From an uncultured Ruminococcus sp. (lineage in GTDB: Bacteria > Bacillota > Clostridia > Oscillospirales > Ruminococcaceae), in NCBI GenBank assembly GCA_902762785.1, contig CACWPL010000033.1, forward strand, positions 1 through 46,473: DNA of 46,473 nt. The letters run 5' to 3'. Below, piece by piece: positions 23,272 through 31,396 of this stretch. Under the pieces are notes generated by a model, which saw nothing but the letters and a program-made list of their open reading frames with translations, was not told where the DNA came from and made no database searches. The position numbers and the translations under genes were made by a program. Each line of letters begins with the position of its first letter. The stretch's first letter is position 1.

Positions 23272-24555
23272 ATGAAGATCTTAGTAGTCGGCGGCGGCGG
23301 CAGAGAGCACGCCATCATCATGAAGCTCGCGGAGAGCCCGCGCACCACGGAGCTGTACTGTGCGCCCGGGAACGGCGGTATCTCGCGCTATGCCAAGTGC
23401 TTTGACGTCAAGGCGACAGACATCGAGGGCATGGTCGCGCTCGCGAAGGAGCTGCGGCCGGATCTGGTCGTGGTCGCGCCGGACGATCCGCTCGTGCTCG
23501 GGATGGTCGACGCGATGCAGGCAGAGGGCTTCATGACCTTCGGCCCGAAGGCGAACGCCGCCATCATCGAGGGGAGCAAGGTGTTCTCCAAGGAGCTGAT
23601 GAAGAAATACGGCATCCCGACCGGCGGCTATGAGGTGTTCACGGACAGCGACTCCGCCATCGCCTATATCAAGGCACAGAACACCTATCCGACCGTCATC
23701 AAGGCAGACGGCCTCGCGCTCGGCAAGGGCGTCATCCTCGCGCAGGATGAGGCCGAGGCAGTCGCGGCGGTCAAGGAGATGATCGACGAGCACAAGTTCG
23801 GCCAGTCCAGCGCGCGCATCGTCATCGAGGAGTTCCTGACCGGCCCGGAGGTCTCCGTCCTGAGCTTCACGGACGGCAAGACGGTCGTGCCGATGATCTC
23901 CAGCATGGATCACAAGCGCGCCCTCGACGGCGACCAGGGCTTGAACACCGGCGGCATGGGCACCATCGCCCCGAACCCGTACTACACGGACGCCATCGCC
24001 AAGGAGTGCATGGAGACCATCTTCCTGCCGACCATCCGTGCGATGGCCGCGGAGGGCAGAGCCTTTACGGGATGCCTGTATTTTGGCCTGATGCTGACGC
24101 CCAAGGGGCCGAAGGTCATCGAGTACAACTGCCGCTTCGGCGACCCGGAGACGCAGGTCGTGCTCCCGCTGCTCGATTCCGACCTCGTGGACATCATGGA
24201 GGCGACCTTCAAGGGCACCCTCGACACGCTCGACGTCAAGTGGAAGTCCGGCAGCGCGGCATGCGTGGTCATGGCCAGCGGCGGCTACCCGGTGAAGTAT
24301 GAGAGCGGCAAGGCCATCTCCGGCCTCGACGACAAGGGACAGACGGAGAACGTCTTCGTCTACCACGCAGGCACGCGCTTTGCGGACGGCACCTTCCTGA
24401 CCGCCGGCGGCCGTGTGCTCGGCGTGACGGCCGTAGGCGAGACCCTTGAGGCGGCGCTCGCGACATCCTACAAGGCAGTCGAGACGATCTCCTGGGAGCA
24501 GGTGCATTACCGTCACGACATCGGCCAGCGCGCGCTCCAGGCGAAGCAGGGGTGA
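23272..24555 (+). CDS. purD: phosphoribosylamine-glycine ligase PurD (GAR synthetase)
   Basis: ATP-dependent ligation of glycine to phosphoribosylamine. The 427-residue product has the N-domain start MKILVVGGGGREHAI, an ATP-grasp domain (VIKADGLALGKGVILA, EFLTGPEVSVLSFTDG), DHKRALDGDQGLNTGGMG and the metal site EYNCRFGDPETQVVLP. AAGGAGG precedes the ATG. It is the last purine gene here, acting directly on the PurF product and feeding PurN. Confidence 0.97.
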   Translation: MKILVVGGGGREHAIIMKLAESPRTTELYCAPGNGGISRYAKCFDVKATDIEGMVALAKELRPDLVVVAPDDPLVLGMVDAMQAEGFMTFGPKANAAIIEGSKVFSKELMKKYGIPTGGYEVFTDSDSAIAYIKAQNTYPTVIKADGLALGKGVILAQDEAEAVAAVKEMIDEHKFGQSSARIVIEEFLTGPEVSVLSFTDGKTVVPMISSMDHKRALDGDQGLNTGGMGTIAPNPYYTDAIAKECMETIFLPTIRAMAAEGRAFTGCLYFGLMLTPKGPKVIEYNCRFGDPETQVVLPLLDSDLVDIMEATFKGTLDTLDVKWKSGSAACVVMASGGYPVKYESGKAISGLDDKGQTENVFVYHAGTRFADGTFLTAGGRVLGVTAVGETLEAALATSYKAVETISWEQVHYRHDIGQRALQAKQG

Positions 24556-24561
24556 TGCGCG

Positions 24562-25182
24562 ATGCATCCTCGTCTAAAGCGCTGCTTTGAGTTCGGGCAG
24601 CTCGCGAACATCTTCTTTTTGCTGTTCGCGTTCTGTGCATATGTCTATTATTGGTCGATCTCGCGGCACGGGCTCGTGCTCGTCCCGCTCGAGATCGCGG
24701 CCTACACCATCGAGGTGGGCGGGTTCATCTTCATGGCGCTCTCGCTCCTGAATTTCCACAAGATCGTCCGCCATCGCTACATCATGAAGACCGCCATGCT
24801 GATCTACCTCATCACCGAGGCGGTCATCATGGTGCTGGACTTCAATGCCGACAAGATCTCGTGGTATGAGTCCGGCTCCGTGGCGCTGAACATCGGCCAC
24901 GCGATCTTTTCGGGCGTGATCTGCTTCACCTATCTGGCGCTCGAGCCGAAGAACACGGCGCTCGAGATCGCGCTCATCATCGCGGAGGTCATCATCCTCG
25001 CGGGGATGTTCGGCATCGTGTTCGGTGCGCATGTGTATGTGACGCTGTTCACGAACTCGATCGCGTATGTGGTCTTCTTCGGGATCATGCGGTTCCTGCT
25101 CGCGCAGGAGCGCATCATGATCGACTGCCACGGCGACCGCGCCCGCGAGGCGAAGTTCCGCAGCGACCTGTTCGATGAATGA
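24562..25182 (+). CDS. six-helix membrane protein, function unknown
   Basis: 206 residues; hydrophobic helices at about 14-30, 37-58, 70-92, 105-120, 130-150 and 158-178, then a charged cytoplasmic tail (DRAREAKFRSDLFDE). Starts 6 nt after the purD stop with GGGGTGAT as RBS, so it is probably the last gene of the purine transcript. I recognise no family. Confidence 0.65.
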   Translation: MHPRLKRCFEFGQLANIFFLLFAFCAYVYYWSISRHGLVLVPLEIAAYTIEVGGFIFMALSLLNFHKIVRHRYIMKTAMLIYLITEAVIMVLDFNADKISWYESGSVALNIGHAIFSGVICFTYLALEPKNTALEIALIIAEVIILAGMFGIVFGAHVYVTLFTNSIAYVVFFGIMRFLLAQERIMIDCHGDRAREAKFRSDLFDE

Positions 25183-25205
25183 TACTGTGCCATGCGGCGC
25201 AGCGG

Positions 25206-25233
25206 TGCCTCCCTGTCCCTTGGCGGGGAGGCA
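25206..25233. other. hairpin in the purD-uvrC gap
   Basis: TGCCTCCC / GGGAGGCA stem (25206-25213, 25226-25233) with a 12-nt loop and no T tract. It may be a processing or weak termination signal before uvrC. Confidence 0.35.
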
Positions 25234-25309
25234 TACGGATGCTATCCGGTAGGATCGGGAAAGGAGGCGCCGGGATGATCCTGACAAAGCATATCGCCCG
25301 GGACACGAG

Positions 25310-27105
25310 ATGTCCGGCGTGAACACCTGGATCCTGGAGGAGCAGAACAGCCGTCTGCCCTATCTCCGGGAGAAGACGGCGCAGCTCACGACCTCCCCGG
25401 GCGTCTACCTGATGAAGAACGCGCAGGGGGGCATCATCTACATCGGCAAGGCCAAGAACCTGCACAACCGCGTCTCGAGCTACTTCCGGCTCGGCGCCGA
25501 CCATCTGCCGAAGGTGGCAAGGATGGTCTCGCATGTGTACGATTACGACTTCATCGTCACCGGCTCGGAGTACGAGGCGCTGCTCCTCGAGTGCAGCCTC
25601 ATCAAGCAGCACAAGCCCCATTACAACATCCTCCTGAAGGACGACAAGGGCTCATCGGCCCCTACACCGGCGGCTCCGTGACGCGCTCGACGGTCGAGGA
25701 GGTCAACGCCGTCTTCCGGCTGCCGACCTGCAAAAAGCGGTTCCCGGAGCAGTTCGGGAAGGCGCGGCCGTGCCTGAATTACCACATCCATCGCTGCATG
25801 GGGCTCTGTCAGGGCAGGATCTCGGAGGACGAATACCGCGAGATCATCGACCAGGCCGTCGCCTACATCCGCAGCGGTGCGACCGCGTCCGTCGAGCGGA
25901 TGCAGAAGGAGATGGAGGACGCCGCGGAGGCGCTCGATTTCGAGCGTGCCGCGATCCTGCGCGACCGCATCCGCGCCATCACGAAGGCGGCGGAGAGCCA
26001 GAAGATCATCGACAACCGCTTTCGTGACGCCGACGTCATCGGCATGGCCGCCGGTGCGGACGACCTGTGCATCTCCGTCCTGATGTACCGTGAGGGGCGG
26101 CTGTATGACAAGGTCAATTATCATTTTGAGGATCAGGCAGACGAGTCCCCGCTCGAGGCGTTCGTCCCCATGTTCTATCACGGACGGACGGACCTGCCGC
26201 ACACCATCCTCCTCGAGACGCCCATCGCCGAGATGGACATGCTCGCGGACATGCTCTCCGCCCAGGCGGGACGGCGCGTCAAGCTGACGGTGCCGCAGCG
26301 CGGGGCGGGCGCAGAGCTGACGCGCATGGCGAAGGAGAACGCGGTCGAGTATATCGCCGTCCATGAGGATCGGACAGGACGCGAGCTGCTGGCCGTCGAG
26401 GCGCTGGGTAAGGTGCTCGGGATGGACAAGCTCCCGCAGTACATCGAGAGCTATGACATCTCGAACCTCGCCTCGGAATCCATGGTCGCGGGCATGGTCG
26501 TCTTTGAGAACGGGCGGCCGCTCAAGCGTGCCTACAAGCGCTTCTCCATCAAGGAGCAGGCCGGACAGGACGACTACGCCTGCATGCAGGAGGTCATCCG
26601 CCGGCGTCTCTCCCATCTCGGCGACCCGGACGATCCCTATTTCGCCCGTGAGCCGGACCTGATCCTGCTCGACGGCGGCAAGGGACATGTCAACGCCGTC
26701 CGCCCGATCGTGGAGGCGATGGCACCGAACATCGCCCTCTTCGGCATGGTCAAGGACTCGAAGCACCGCACCCGCGCCATCGCGACGGGCGGCGGCGAGA
26801 TCAGCGTCTCCGGGACGCAGAGCGCCTTCCAGCTCCTGACCCGTATCCAAGACGAGGTCCACCGTTATTCCGTAGCGTTCATGCACAAAAAGCACAAGAA
26901 GCGCACCTTCGCCTCGGAGCTGACGCAGGTGGAGGGCATCGGCGAAAAGCTCGCGCAGAAGCTGATGGTGCATTTCAAGACCAAGGACGCGATCTACGCC
27001 GCCGATCTGGCCGCGCTGCATGCCGCGGGGATCTCGGAGGCGACAGCAGCGCGTCTCTACACCTTCCTCCACGGCGAGGAGGGAACGCAAGGAGGTACAT
27101 CATGA
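25310..27105 (+). pseudogene. uvrC: excinuclease ABC subunit C, disrupted by internal deletion and frameshift
   Basis: The nuclease subunit that cuts both sides of a lesion after UvrB loading. The first frame (stop at 25679-25681) encodes an intact GIY-YIG domain (SPGVYLMKN...GIIYIGKAKNLHNRVSSYFR) up to NILLKDDKG. The family then has about 27 residues (YPFI...) before GPY; here they are missing and the sequence continues in another frame with IGPYTGGSVTRSTVEEVN. The rest is complete: Cys-rich segment, UVR domain, RNase H-like nuclease and HhH tail to 27105. The lost segment is about 80 nt and not a multiple of 3. A GTG at 25678 overlaps the stop (GTGA), so reinitiation is conceivable but has no evident RBS. 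rsmD overlaps the end by 4 nt. Confidence 0.85.
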
Positions 27106-27656
27106 GAGTGATCACAGGCACCGCCAAGGGCATCCGTCTCGAGACGCTCGAGGGACTGGATGTCCGCCCGACCACCGACCGCGTGAAGGAGGGCATGTTC
27201 TCGGCGATCCAGTTCGACATCCCGGGCGCACGCGTGCTCGACCTGTTCGCCGGCTCCGGCCAGCTCGGCATCGAGGCGCTGAGCCGCGGCGCGAAGCAGG
27301 CAGTGTTCGTTGACCAGTCGCAGCAGTCGCTCGATGTGGTGAAGCGCAATCTGCAAAAGGCACATCTCGCAGACCGTGCGGAGATCCACCGTGTCGACGC
27401 GGAGAGCTATCTGCACCGCGCCCATCCCCACAGCTTCGACATCATCCTCCTCGATCCCCCCTATCGCATGGACATCCTTACGCCCCTCCTGCCCAAGCTC
27501 GTGCCGCTTTTGACGGAAAAGGGCATCATCCTTGCAGAACACGAAAAAAACTGCTGTCTGCCTAAAAAAATTTCGGAATTACAGTTGCAAAAGGAATATT
27601 TTTATGGTAAAATAGTAGTATCGGTGTACAGACCGGGGGAGGGGGACGAGCCATGA
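27102..27656 (+). CDS. rsmD: 16S rRNA m2G966 methyltransferase RsmD
   Basis: SAM-dependent methylation of 16S rRNA in the 30S subunit. The 184-residue product starts MRVITGTAKGIRL, has the RPTTDRVKEGMFSAI signature, SAM-binding motif VLDLFAGSGQLGIEALSRGA and catalytic LDPPY. It overlaps the uvrC stop by 4 nt and coaD by 4 nt; rsmD-coaD is a classical pair in bacteria. Its 3' end contains a promoter for coaD. Confidence 0.95.
   Translation: MRVITGTAKGIRLETLEGLDVRPTTDRVKEGMFSAIQFDIPGARVLDLFAGSGQLGIEALSRGAKQAVFVDQSQQSLDVVKRNLQKAHLADRAEIHRVDAESYLHRAHPHSFDIILLDPPYRMDILTPLLPKLVPLLTEKGIILAEHEKNCCLPKKISELQLQKEYFYGKIVVSVYRPGEGDEP
27585..27613 (+). promoter_or_regulatory. sigma-A promoter inside rsmD, driving coaD
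   Basis: TTGCAA (27585-27590), 17-nt spacer ending in ATGG, TAAAAT (27608-27613). It lies in an AT-rich patch at the 3' end of rsmD, about 40 nt before the coaD start, and would let coaD be transcribed independently of the broken uvrC. Confidence 0.65.
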
Positions 27657-28147
27657 GAAGGGTCGCCGTTTGTCCGGGCAGCTTTGACCCGGTGACTCTC
27701 GGGCATTTGGACATCATCACGCGCGCAACGACACTGTTCGACAAGGTGATCGTGCTGATCTCCACCAATGCCACCAAGAGCACAGCGAGCTTCACAGCCA
27801 CAGAGCGGATGATGATGATCGCGGATGCCACTGCGCATCTCGACAATGTGGTCATCGACATCCTTGACGGACTGCTGGTGGACTACGTCAAGCGTGTCCA
27901 GGCGGTCGCGATCGTCAAGGGCTTGCGCGCTGTTTCTGATTTTGAGTACGAATTCCAGATGGCGCTGACCAATAAGGTGCTGTATGAGGGCGCGGAGACC
28001 GTGTTCCTCACCACGAGCAAGGAGAACATGTATCTGAGCTCGAGCGTCGTCAAGCAGGTCGCCTATTTCGGCGGAGACATCAGTCCGTTCGTGCCGGAAT
28101 GCATCCTAGAGACCATCCAAAAACGCCTGATCAAGGAGGAGCGATAA
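27653..28147 (+). CDS. coaD: phosphopantetheine adenylyltransferase CoaD
   Basis: Penultimate step of coenzyme A synthesis: ATP + 4'-phosphopantetheine to dephospho-CoA. The 164-residue product has the nucleotidyltransferase start CPGSFDPVTLGHLDII (TxGH motif) and the C-terminal TSKENMYLSSSVVKQVAYFGG (related to the family's SSSxVR). GGGGGACGAG serves as RBS inside the end of rsmD. Its TAA stop overlaps the next ATG (TAATG), so the downstream gene is translationally coupled. Confidence 0.97.
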   Translation: MRRVAVCPGSFDPVTLGHLDIITRATTLFDKVIVLISTNATKSTASFTATERMMMIADATAHLDNVVIDILDGLLVDYVKRVQAVAIVKGLRAVSDFEYEFQMALTNKVLYEGAETVFLTTSKENMYLSSSVVKQVAYFGGDISPFVPECILETIQKRLIKEER

Positions 28148-28710
28148 TGAGTATTGAAGAGATCCTGGACGATATGGACGAGCTGCTGGACAAGGCAGCG
28201 GGGGTACCCTTTGCGGGGCATCGTTCGATCATCGACGGGGAGCGGCTGCGGGAGCTGATCAACGACATCCGGCTCAATCTGCCGCAGGAGATCAAGCACG
28301 CCAAGATGGTCGCCTTCGACCGCGACCGCATCATCAAGGAGGCCGAGGCAAAGGCCGAGCAGGTGGTACGGCAGGCCGAGGAGCGCGCCAAGATCATCGT
28401 TTCGGATGAGACCATCGTCCGCGAGGCGAAGAACCGCGCTGTCGAGGCCGTCACCAAGGCCAAGAAGGAGTGCGACGACCTCCGTGCCCAGGCCAATGAC
28501 GACGTGGCACGCATCCGCCAGGACTGCGAGGCCATCAAGCAGGCGACCGATACCTACATCAACAATCGCTTCAAGGAGGCCGAGGGCTATTATGCCGGCG
28601 TCCTGAAGGACATCCAGGAGCGCAAGGCCAAGCTCGACAAGCTCCGCAAGCGCAAGGACGCGCCTGTGGTCCCGAAGCCCCAGCAGCCGATGGATCCCAA
28701 CAAGAACTAA
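28147..28710 (+). CDS. coiled-coil protein (ATP synthase b/H-subunit-like)
   Basis: 187 residues, almost entirely helical and highly charged. A long coiled coil rich in Glu, Ala, Lys and Arg spans about 55-170 (IKEAEAKAEQVVRQAEERAK), with a short Pro/Asn tail (PKPQQPMDPNKN). No transmembrane helix. Such products are often annotated 'ATPase' by resemblance to V-type ATPase subunit H or F-type b, which is only a compositional match. The ATG at 28147 overlaps the coaD stop by one base, with AGGAGCG upstream. Role unknown; a scaffold or DivIVA-like cell-division role is a guess. Confidence 0.75.
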   Translation: MSIEEILDDMDELLDKAAGVPFAGHRSIIDGERLRELINDIRLNLPQEIKHAKMVAFDRDRIIKEAEAKAEQVVRQAEERAKIIVSDETIVREAKNRAVEAVTKAKKECDDLRAQANDDVARIRQDCEAIKQATDTYINNRFKEAEGYYAGVLKDIQERKAKLDKLRKRKDAPVVPKPQQPMDPNKN

Positions 28711-28750
28711 GGCAGCCCGAACAAGATAGAGAGATATGATCTGCGCAAAG

Positions 28751-28787
28751 GAGCGTACTTCACCAAGGGGGAAGTACGCTCTTTTTT
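28751..28787 (+). terminator. strong rho-independent terminator of the rsmD-coaD transcript
   Basis: 11-bp perfect stem GAGCGTACTTC / GAAGTACGCTC, 9-nt loop, followed by TTTTTT (28782-28787). Confidence 0.92.
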
Positions 28788-28816
28788 CGTTTATATCCAG
28801 GATGAGGAGGAAGTTT

Positions 28817-29269
28817 ATGGACCAGATCGACGAGAAGCTGATCACGATCCTGCAAGGCAACGCCCGGATGCCGCTCAAGGCGATCGCACAGCAGGTGTAC
28901 CTGTCCGCGCCGGCGGTGTCGGCGAGGATCGAAAAGCTCGAGACACAGGGACTGATCCGCGGCTACCATGCCGAGATCGACCGCCAGAAGCTGGGCTATC
29001 ACATCACGGCGTTCATCAGTCTCGAGCTGCCCGCACAGCAGAAGGCGGAGTTCTATCCGTTCATCGAGGCATGCCCGAACGTGCTCGAGTGCAACTGCAT
29101 CACGGGCGTGTATTCGATGCTGATCAAGGTGGCGTTCCCGAGCACGCAGGCGCTCGACAGGTTCATCGGGGAGCTGTCCAAGTTCGGGAACACCTCGACG
29201 CAGATCGTCTTCTCGACGCCGGTCCCGCCGCGGGACGTGACCGCGCCGCCGCCGCCGGAAGAGGCATAG
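28817..29269 (+). CDS. Lrp/AsnC-family transcriptional regulator
   Basis: DNA-binding regulator that typically senses an amino acid. The 150-residue product has an N-terminal helix-turn-helix (about 18-42, LKAIAQQVYLSAPAVSARIE) and a C-terminal RAM/ligand-binding domain (FISLELPAQQKAEFYPFIEA...CITGVYSMLIKVAF), then a Pro/Glu tail. The ATG at 28817 follows GAGGAGG; the earlier ATG at 28736 lies before the terminator. It converges tail-to-tail with the recombinase gene with one base between the stops. Confidence 0.92.
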   Translation: MDQIDEKLITILQGNARMPLKAIAQQVYLSAPAVSARIEKLETQGLIRGYHAEIDRQKLGYHITAFISLELPAQQKAEFYPFIEACPNVLECNCITGVYSMLIKVAFPSTQALDRFIGELSKFGNTSTQIVFSTPVPPRDVTAPPPPEEA

Positions 29270-29270
29270 C

Positions 29271-30269
29271 TCAGGGCAGCTTCTTGCGCTTGACGTCCGC
29301 GAGGGGGGAATGATCCATCGCCTCCTGGACGGTCGTGTCGGAGAGATGGGTGTAGATCTCGGTGGTGGCGATGCTCTCGTGACCGAGGATGGTCTTCAGT
29401 GTGAGGACGTCCACATGTCCGTGCTGGTACATGAGGGTCGCGGCGGTGTGGCGGAGCTTGTGGGTGGAGAGCCCGCGCCCGTCGAGCCCTGCGGCTTTGA
29501 GGGCATCCTCCACGATCTGCTGGACGCGCCGCCGGGAGATCCGCCGGAGCCGCGAGGAGAGGAAGAGCGCGGTCGAATCCGTCTCAGCCTCGAGACGGAC
29601 GAAGAGATACTCCCGCAGCGCCGTCATGCAGGCGGGGTTGAGGTAGACGATGCGCTCCTTCGAGCCCTTACCGAGCACGCGCATGCGCTTCTCGTCCATG
29701 TCCAGCGAGGAGAGGTCGAGCCCGACCAGCTCCCCGAGCCGGATCCCGCAGTTCAAGAAGAGCGTCAGGATGCAGTAATCCCGCACCTGCGCGCGTTTGT
29801 TGGACTGCTCTGTGAGGGACTTGAGGAGATTCAGGCTCTCGCCGAGGTTGAGATACTTCGGGAGGGCGTGCTTGGGGGAGGCGAGCTCGAGGTGGGTCGT
29901 GGGGTCCTCCTCGAGGTAGTGCGCCTGGGTGGTGAGGTAGCGGAAGAAGCCGCGCAGCGCGGAGGCCTTGCGCGACCGGATCTTGTCGTGGTTCTGACAT
30001 TCCGCCGTGACGAAGCCATAATACCGCCGGATGTCCGCGAGGGTGACGGTGCGGATCGTCTCGATGGGGATGTCCGCGATGGGCGTCTCTGCGAGGCGTT
30101 CGGCCGTGATGTCCTGCACGCCAGCCCGCGCGAGCGCGAGATAGCGCAGGAATTGCCGGATGTCCTGGTAGTACACGCCGATCGTGCTGGCCGCAAGTCC
30201 CTTGACCACGGTCAGGTGCGTGACGTATTCATTGAGATACTCCGGGTTCTCCGATGGGATGATCTTCAT
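29271..30269 (-). CDS. XerC/D-like tyrosine recombinase
   Basis: Site-specific DNA strand exchange. The 332-residue product has an N-terminal SAM-like core-binding domain (about 8-112) and a catalytic domain with every active-site residue: Arg177 (GIRLGEL), Lys204 (GKGSKER), His270 and Arg273 (HKLRHTAAT), His297 (LGHES) and Tyr306 (TEIYTHL). I chose 30269 rather than 30275 because AAGGAGG is then 8 nt away. It could be the housekeeping dimer-resolution recombinase or an element integrase; about 40 extra residues between the SAM-like helices and a neighbouring scar leave this open. Confidence 0.9.
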   Translation of the reverse strand: MKIIPSENPEYLNEYVTHLTVVKGLAASTIGVYYQDIRQFLRYLALARAGVQDITAERLAETPIADIPIETIRTVTLADIRRYYGFVTAECQNHDKIRSRKASALRGFFRYLTTQAHYLEEDPTTHLELASPKHALPKYLNLGESLNLLKSLTEQSNKRAQVRDYCILTLFLNCGIRLGELVGLDLSSLDMDEKRMRVLGKGSKERIVYLNPACMTALREYLFVRLEAETDSTALFLSSRLRRISRRRVQQIVEDALKAAGLDGRGLSTHKLRHTAATLMYQHGHVDVLTLKTILGHESIATTEIYTHLSDTTVQEAMDHSPLADVKRKKLP

Positions 30270-30294
30270 GGCCATCGCCTCCTTGTCTTCTCGT

Positions 30295-30323
30295 ATTATA
30301 CCATATATTGCTGATCAAGTCAA
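30295..30323 (-). promoter_or_regulatory. strong sigma-A promoter for the tyrosine recombinase
   Basis: Minus strand: TTGACT (30318-30323), 17-nt spacer, TATAAT (30295-30300) with TGG extension. Transcription would begin near 30288, only about 18 nt before the start codon. Confidence 0.9.
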
Positions 30324-30497
30324 TGAGCTCATAGGAACAGACCGCTTTGCTCCCCGTCAGATCGCGTATCGACGGGCTTTATCAGCATTCGTGGTGGATG
30401 CATATCATGAGAAGACCGTCTTTTTTCTACCAGCTTTTCTGCCAGGAGCGCTCGTTTTCGTTCTCTTTTCCTCGCCATTTTTTTCAGAATGATATGA

Positions 30498-30840
30498 GGT
30501 CGCGATTCATCCGCAGATGGGGCGCGCAAGCAGGAGGCGGCGCGCAAGAAGGAGGCCCTCGAGAAGGACAAGGAGGCCTTCCGCGAGCCGTGACGCGGAG
30601 CAGAACAAGGCCTACAGGGCGGAGGCCGCGAAGTCCAAGCTCTTCAACGAGTTCACGGACAGCATCACGACGGTCTCCAGGCTCGATGCGGCCAAGTCGC
30701 TCGCGGAGAAGGGCAGCACCACGCTCTGCGACCTGAACAAGAAGGGCCCCGATCCCGCCCCCAAGAAGAAGGATCGACTTATCGTCGCCCACACGAGCCC
30801 CACCGTCATGGTGGGGCTCTCGGTCTGTCAAAAAAGCCTC
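30498..30840 (+). pseudogene. decayed coiled-coil coding fragment beside the recombinase
   Basis: One frame reads DGARKQEAARKKEALEKDKE then AFREP and a stop (30591-30593). A shift of frame continues the same Lys/Glu/Ala-rich style: RDAEQNKAYRAEAAKSKLF, then EFTDSITTVSRLDAAKSLAE. No start codon with RBS is visible, and the upstream 170 nt (30324-30497) are more AT-rich with no recognisable gene. I read this as the tail of a helical protein cut off at the left and frameshifted. It could also be non-coding GC-rich sequence; the amino-acid pattern is the only evidence. A GAGCCCCACC/GGTGGGGCTC hairpin (30795-30819) closes it. Confidence 0.4.
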
Positions 30841-30874
30841 GTCTTCGGCGCAGTGGGGATCACTTTCGGTGTGC

Positions 30875-30903
30875 TTGACTTTGTGGGCGAACTATGCTAT
30901 GAT
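30875..30903 (+). promoter_or_regulatory. sigma-A promoter for the MaoC-like gene
   Basis: TTGACT (30875-30880), 17-nt spacer, TATGAT (30898-30903) with TGC extension. Predicted transcription start near 30910. Confidence 0.75.
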
Positions 30904-30961
30904 AAAGGGGATAGAAATAAGAAGGACGGCCGTGATGCTGTTCGTCAAGAAAGGAACAAGA

Positions 30962-31396
30962 ATGATGTATTTTGAAGCGCTCGCCTGTGGGATGACGCGC
31001 CGCCTCCCGCCTGTGACCATGCAGGAAGAGGAGATGCTCGCGTTCGCCCGACGTTATGCCGATGTCCCGCTCCATACCGATGAGGACTACGCCAAAACGA
31101 CCCGCTTTGGCCGTCTCCTGGCGCCCGGGATGCTCAGCTTCCTGGCCGTTTGGGCGGCCTATCTCGAGGAGGACTTCTTCGGGGAACAGCTCGTGGCCGG
31201 GCAGTCCCAGCACATCGAGTGGCATGCGCCGGTGTTCGCGGGGGATGTTCTGTGCGCTCAGGCCGAGATCACCGCGCTCACGCCGCGTTCGCCCCGCACC
31301 GGGACGGCCGAGCTGACGATCCGCGTCACGTCCCCGGACGGCAAGCCTCTCCTCACCGGGGTGACGCAGGCCGTCGTGCAAAGGCAGCCGGGATGA
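30962..31396 (+). CDS. MaoC-like hotdog-fold dehydratase/hydratase
   Basis: 144 residues of the MaoC/R-hydratase hotdog family, which act on acyl-thioesters. The motif RYADVPLHTDEDYAKTTRFGRLLAPGMLSFLAVW matches the family region (D/H hydratase site, normally DxNPxHxD; here DVPLHTD), with WHAPVFAGDVLCAQAEI in the second half. The ATG at 30962 follows AAAGGAA; an ATG at 30935 with AAGGAC upstream is a possible alternative. It overlaps the lipoprotein gene by 4 nt. Substrate unknown. Confidence 0.85.
   Translation: MMYFEALACGMTRRLPPVTMQEEEMLAFARRYADVPLHTDEDYAKTTRFGRLLAPGMLSFLAVWAAYLEEDFFGEQLVAGQSQHIEWHAPVFAGDVLCAQAEITALTPRSPRTGTAELTIRVTSPDGKPLLTGVTQAVVQRQPG

Noticed and set aside
30184-30492. 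Small plus-strand ORF over the recombinase promoter
   Set aside because: No RBS or homology; it covers the 5' end of the recombinase and non-coding AT-rich sequence.
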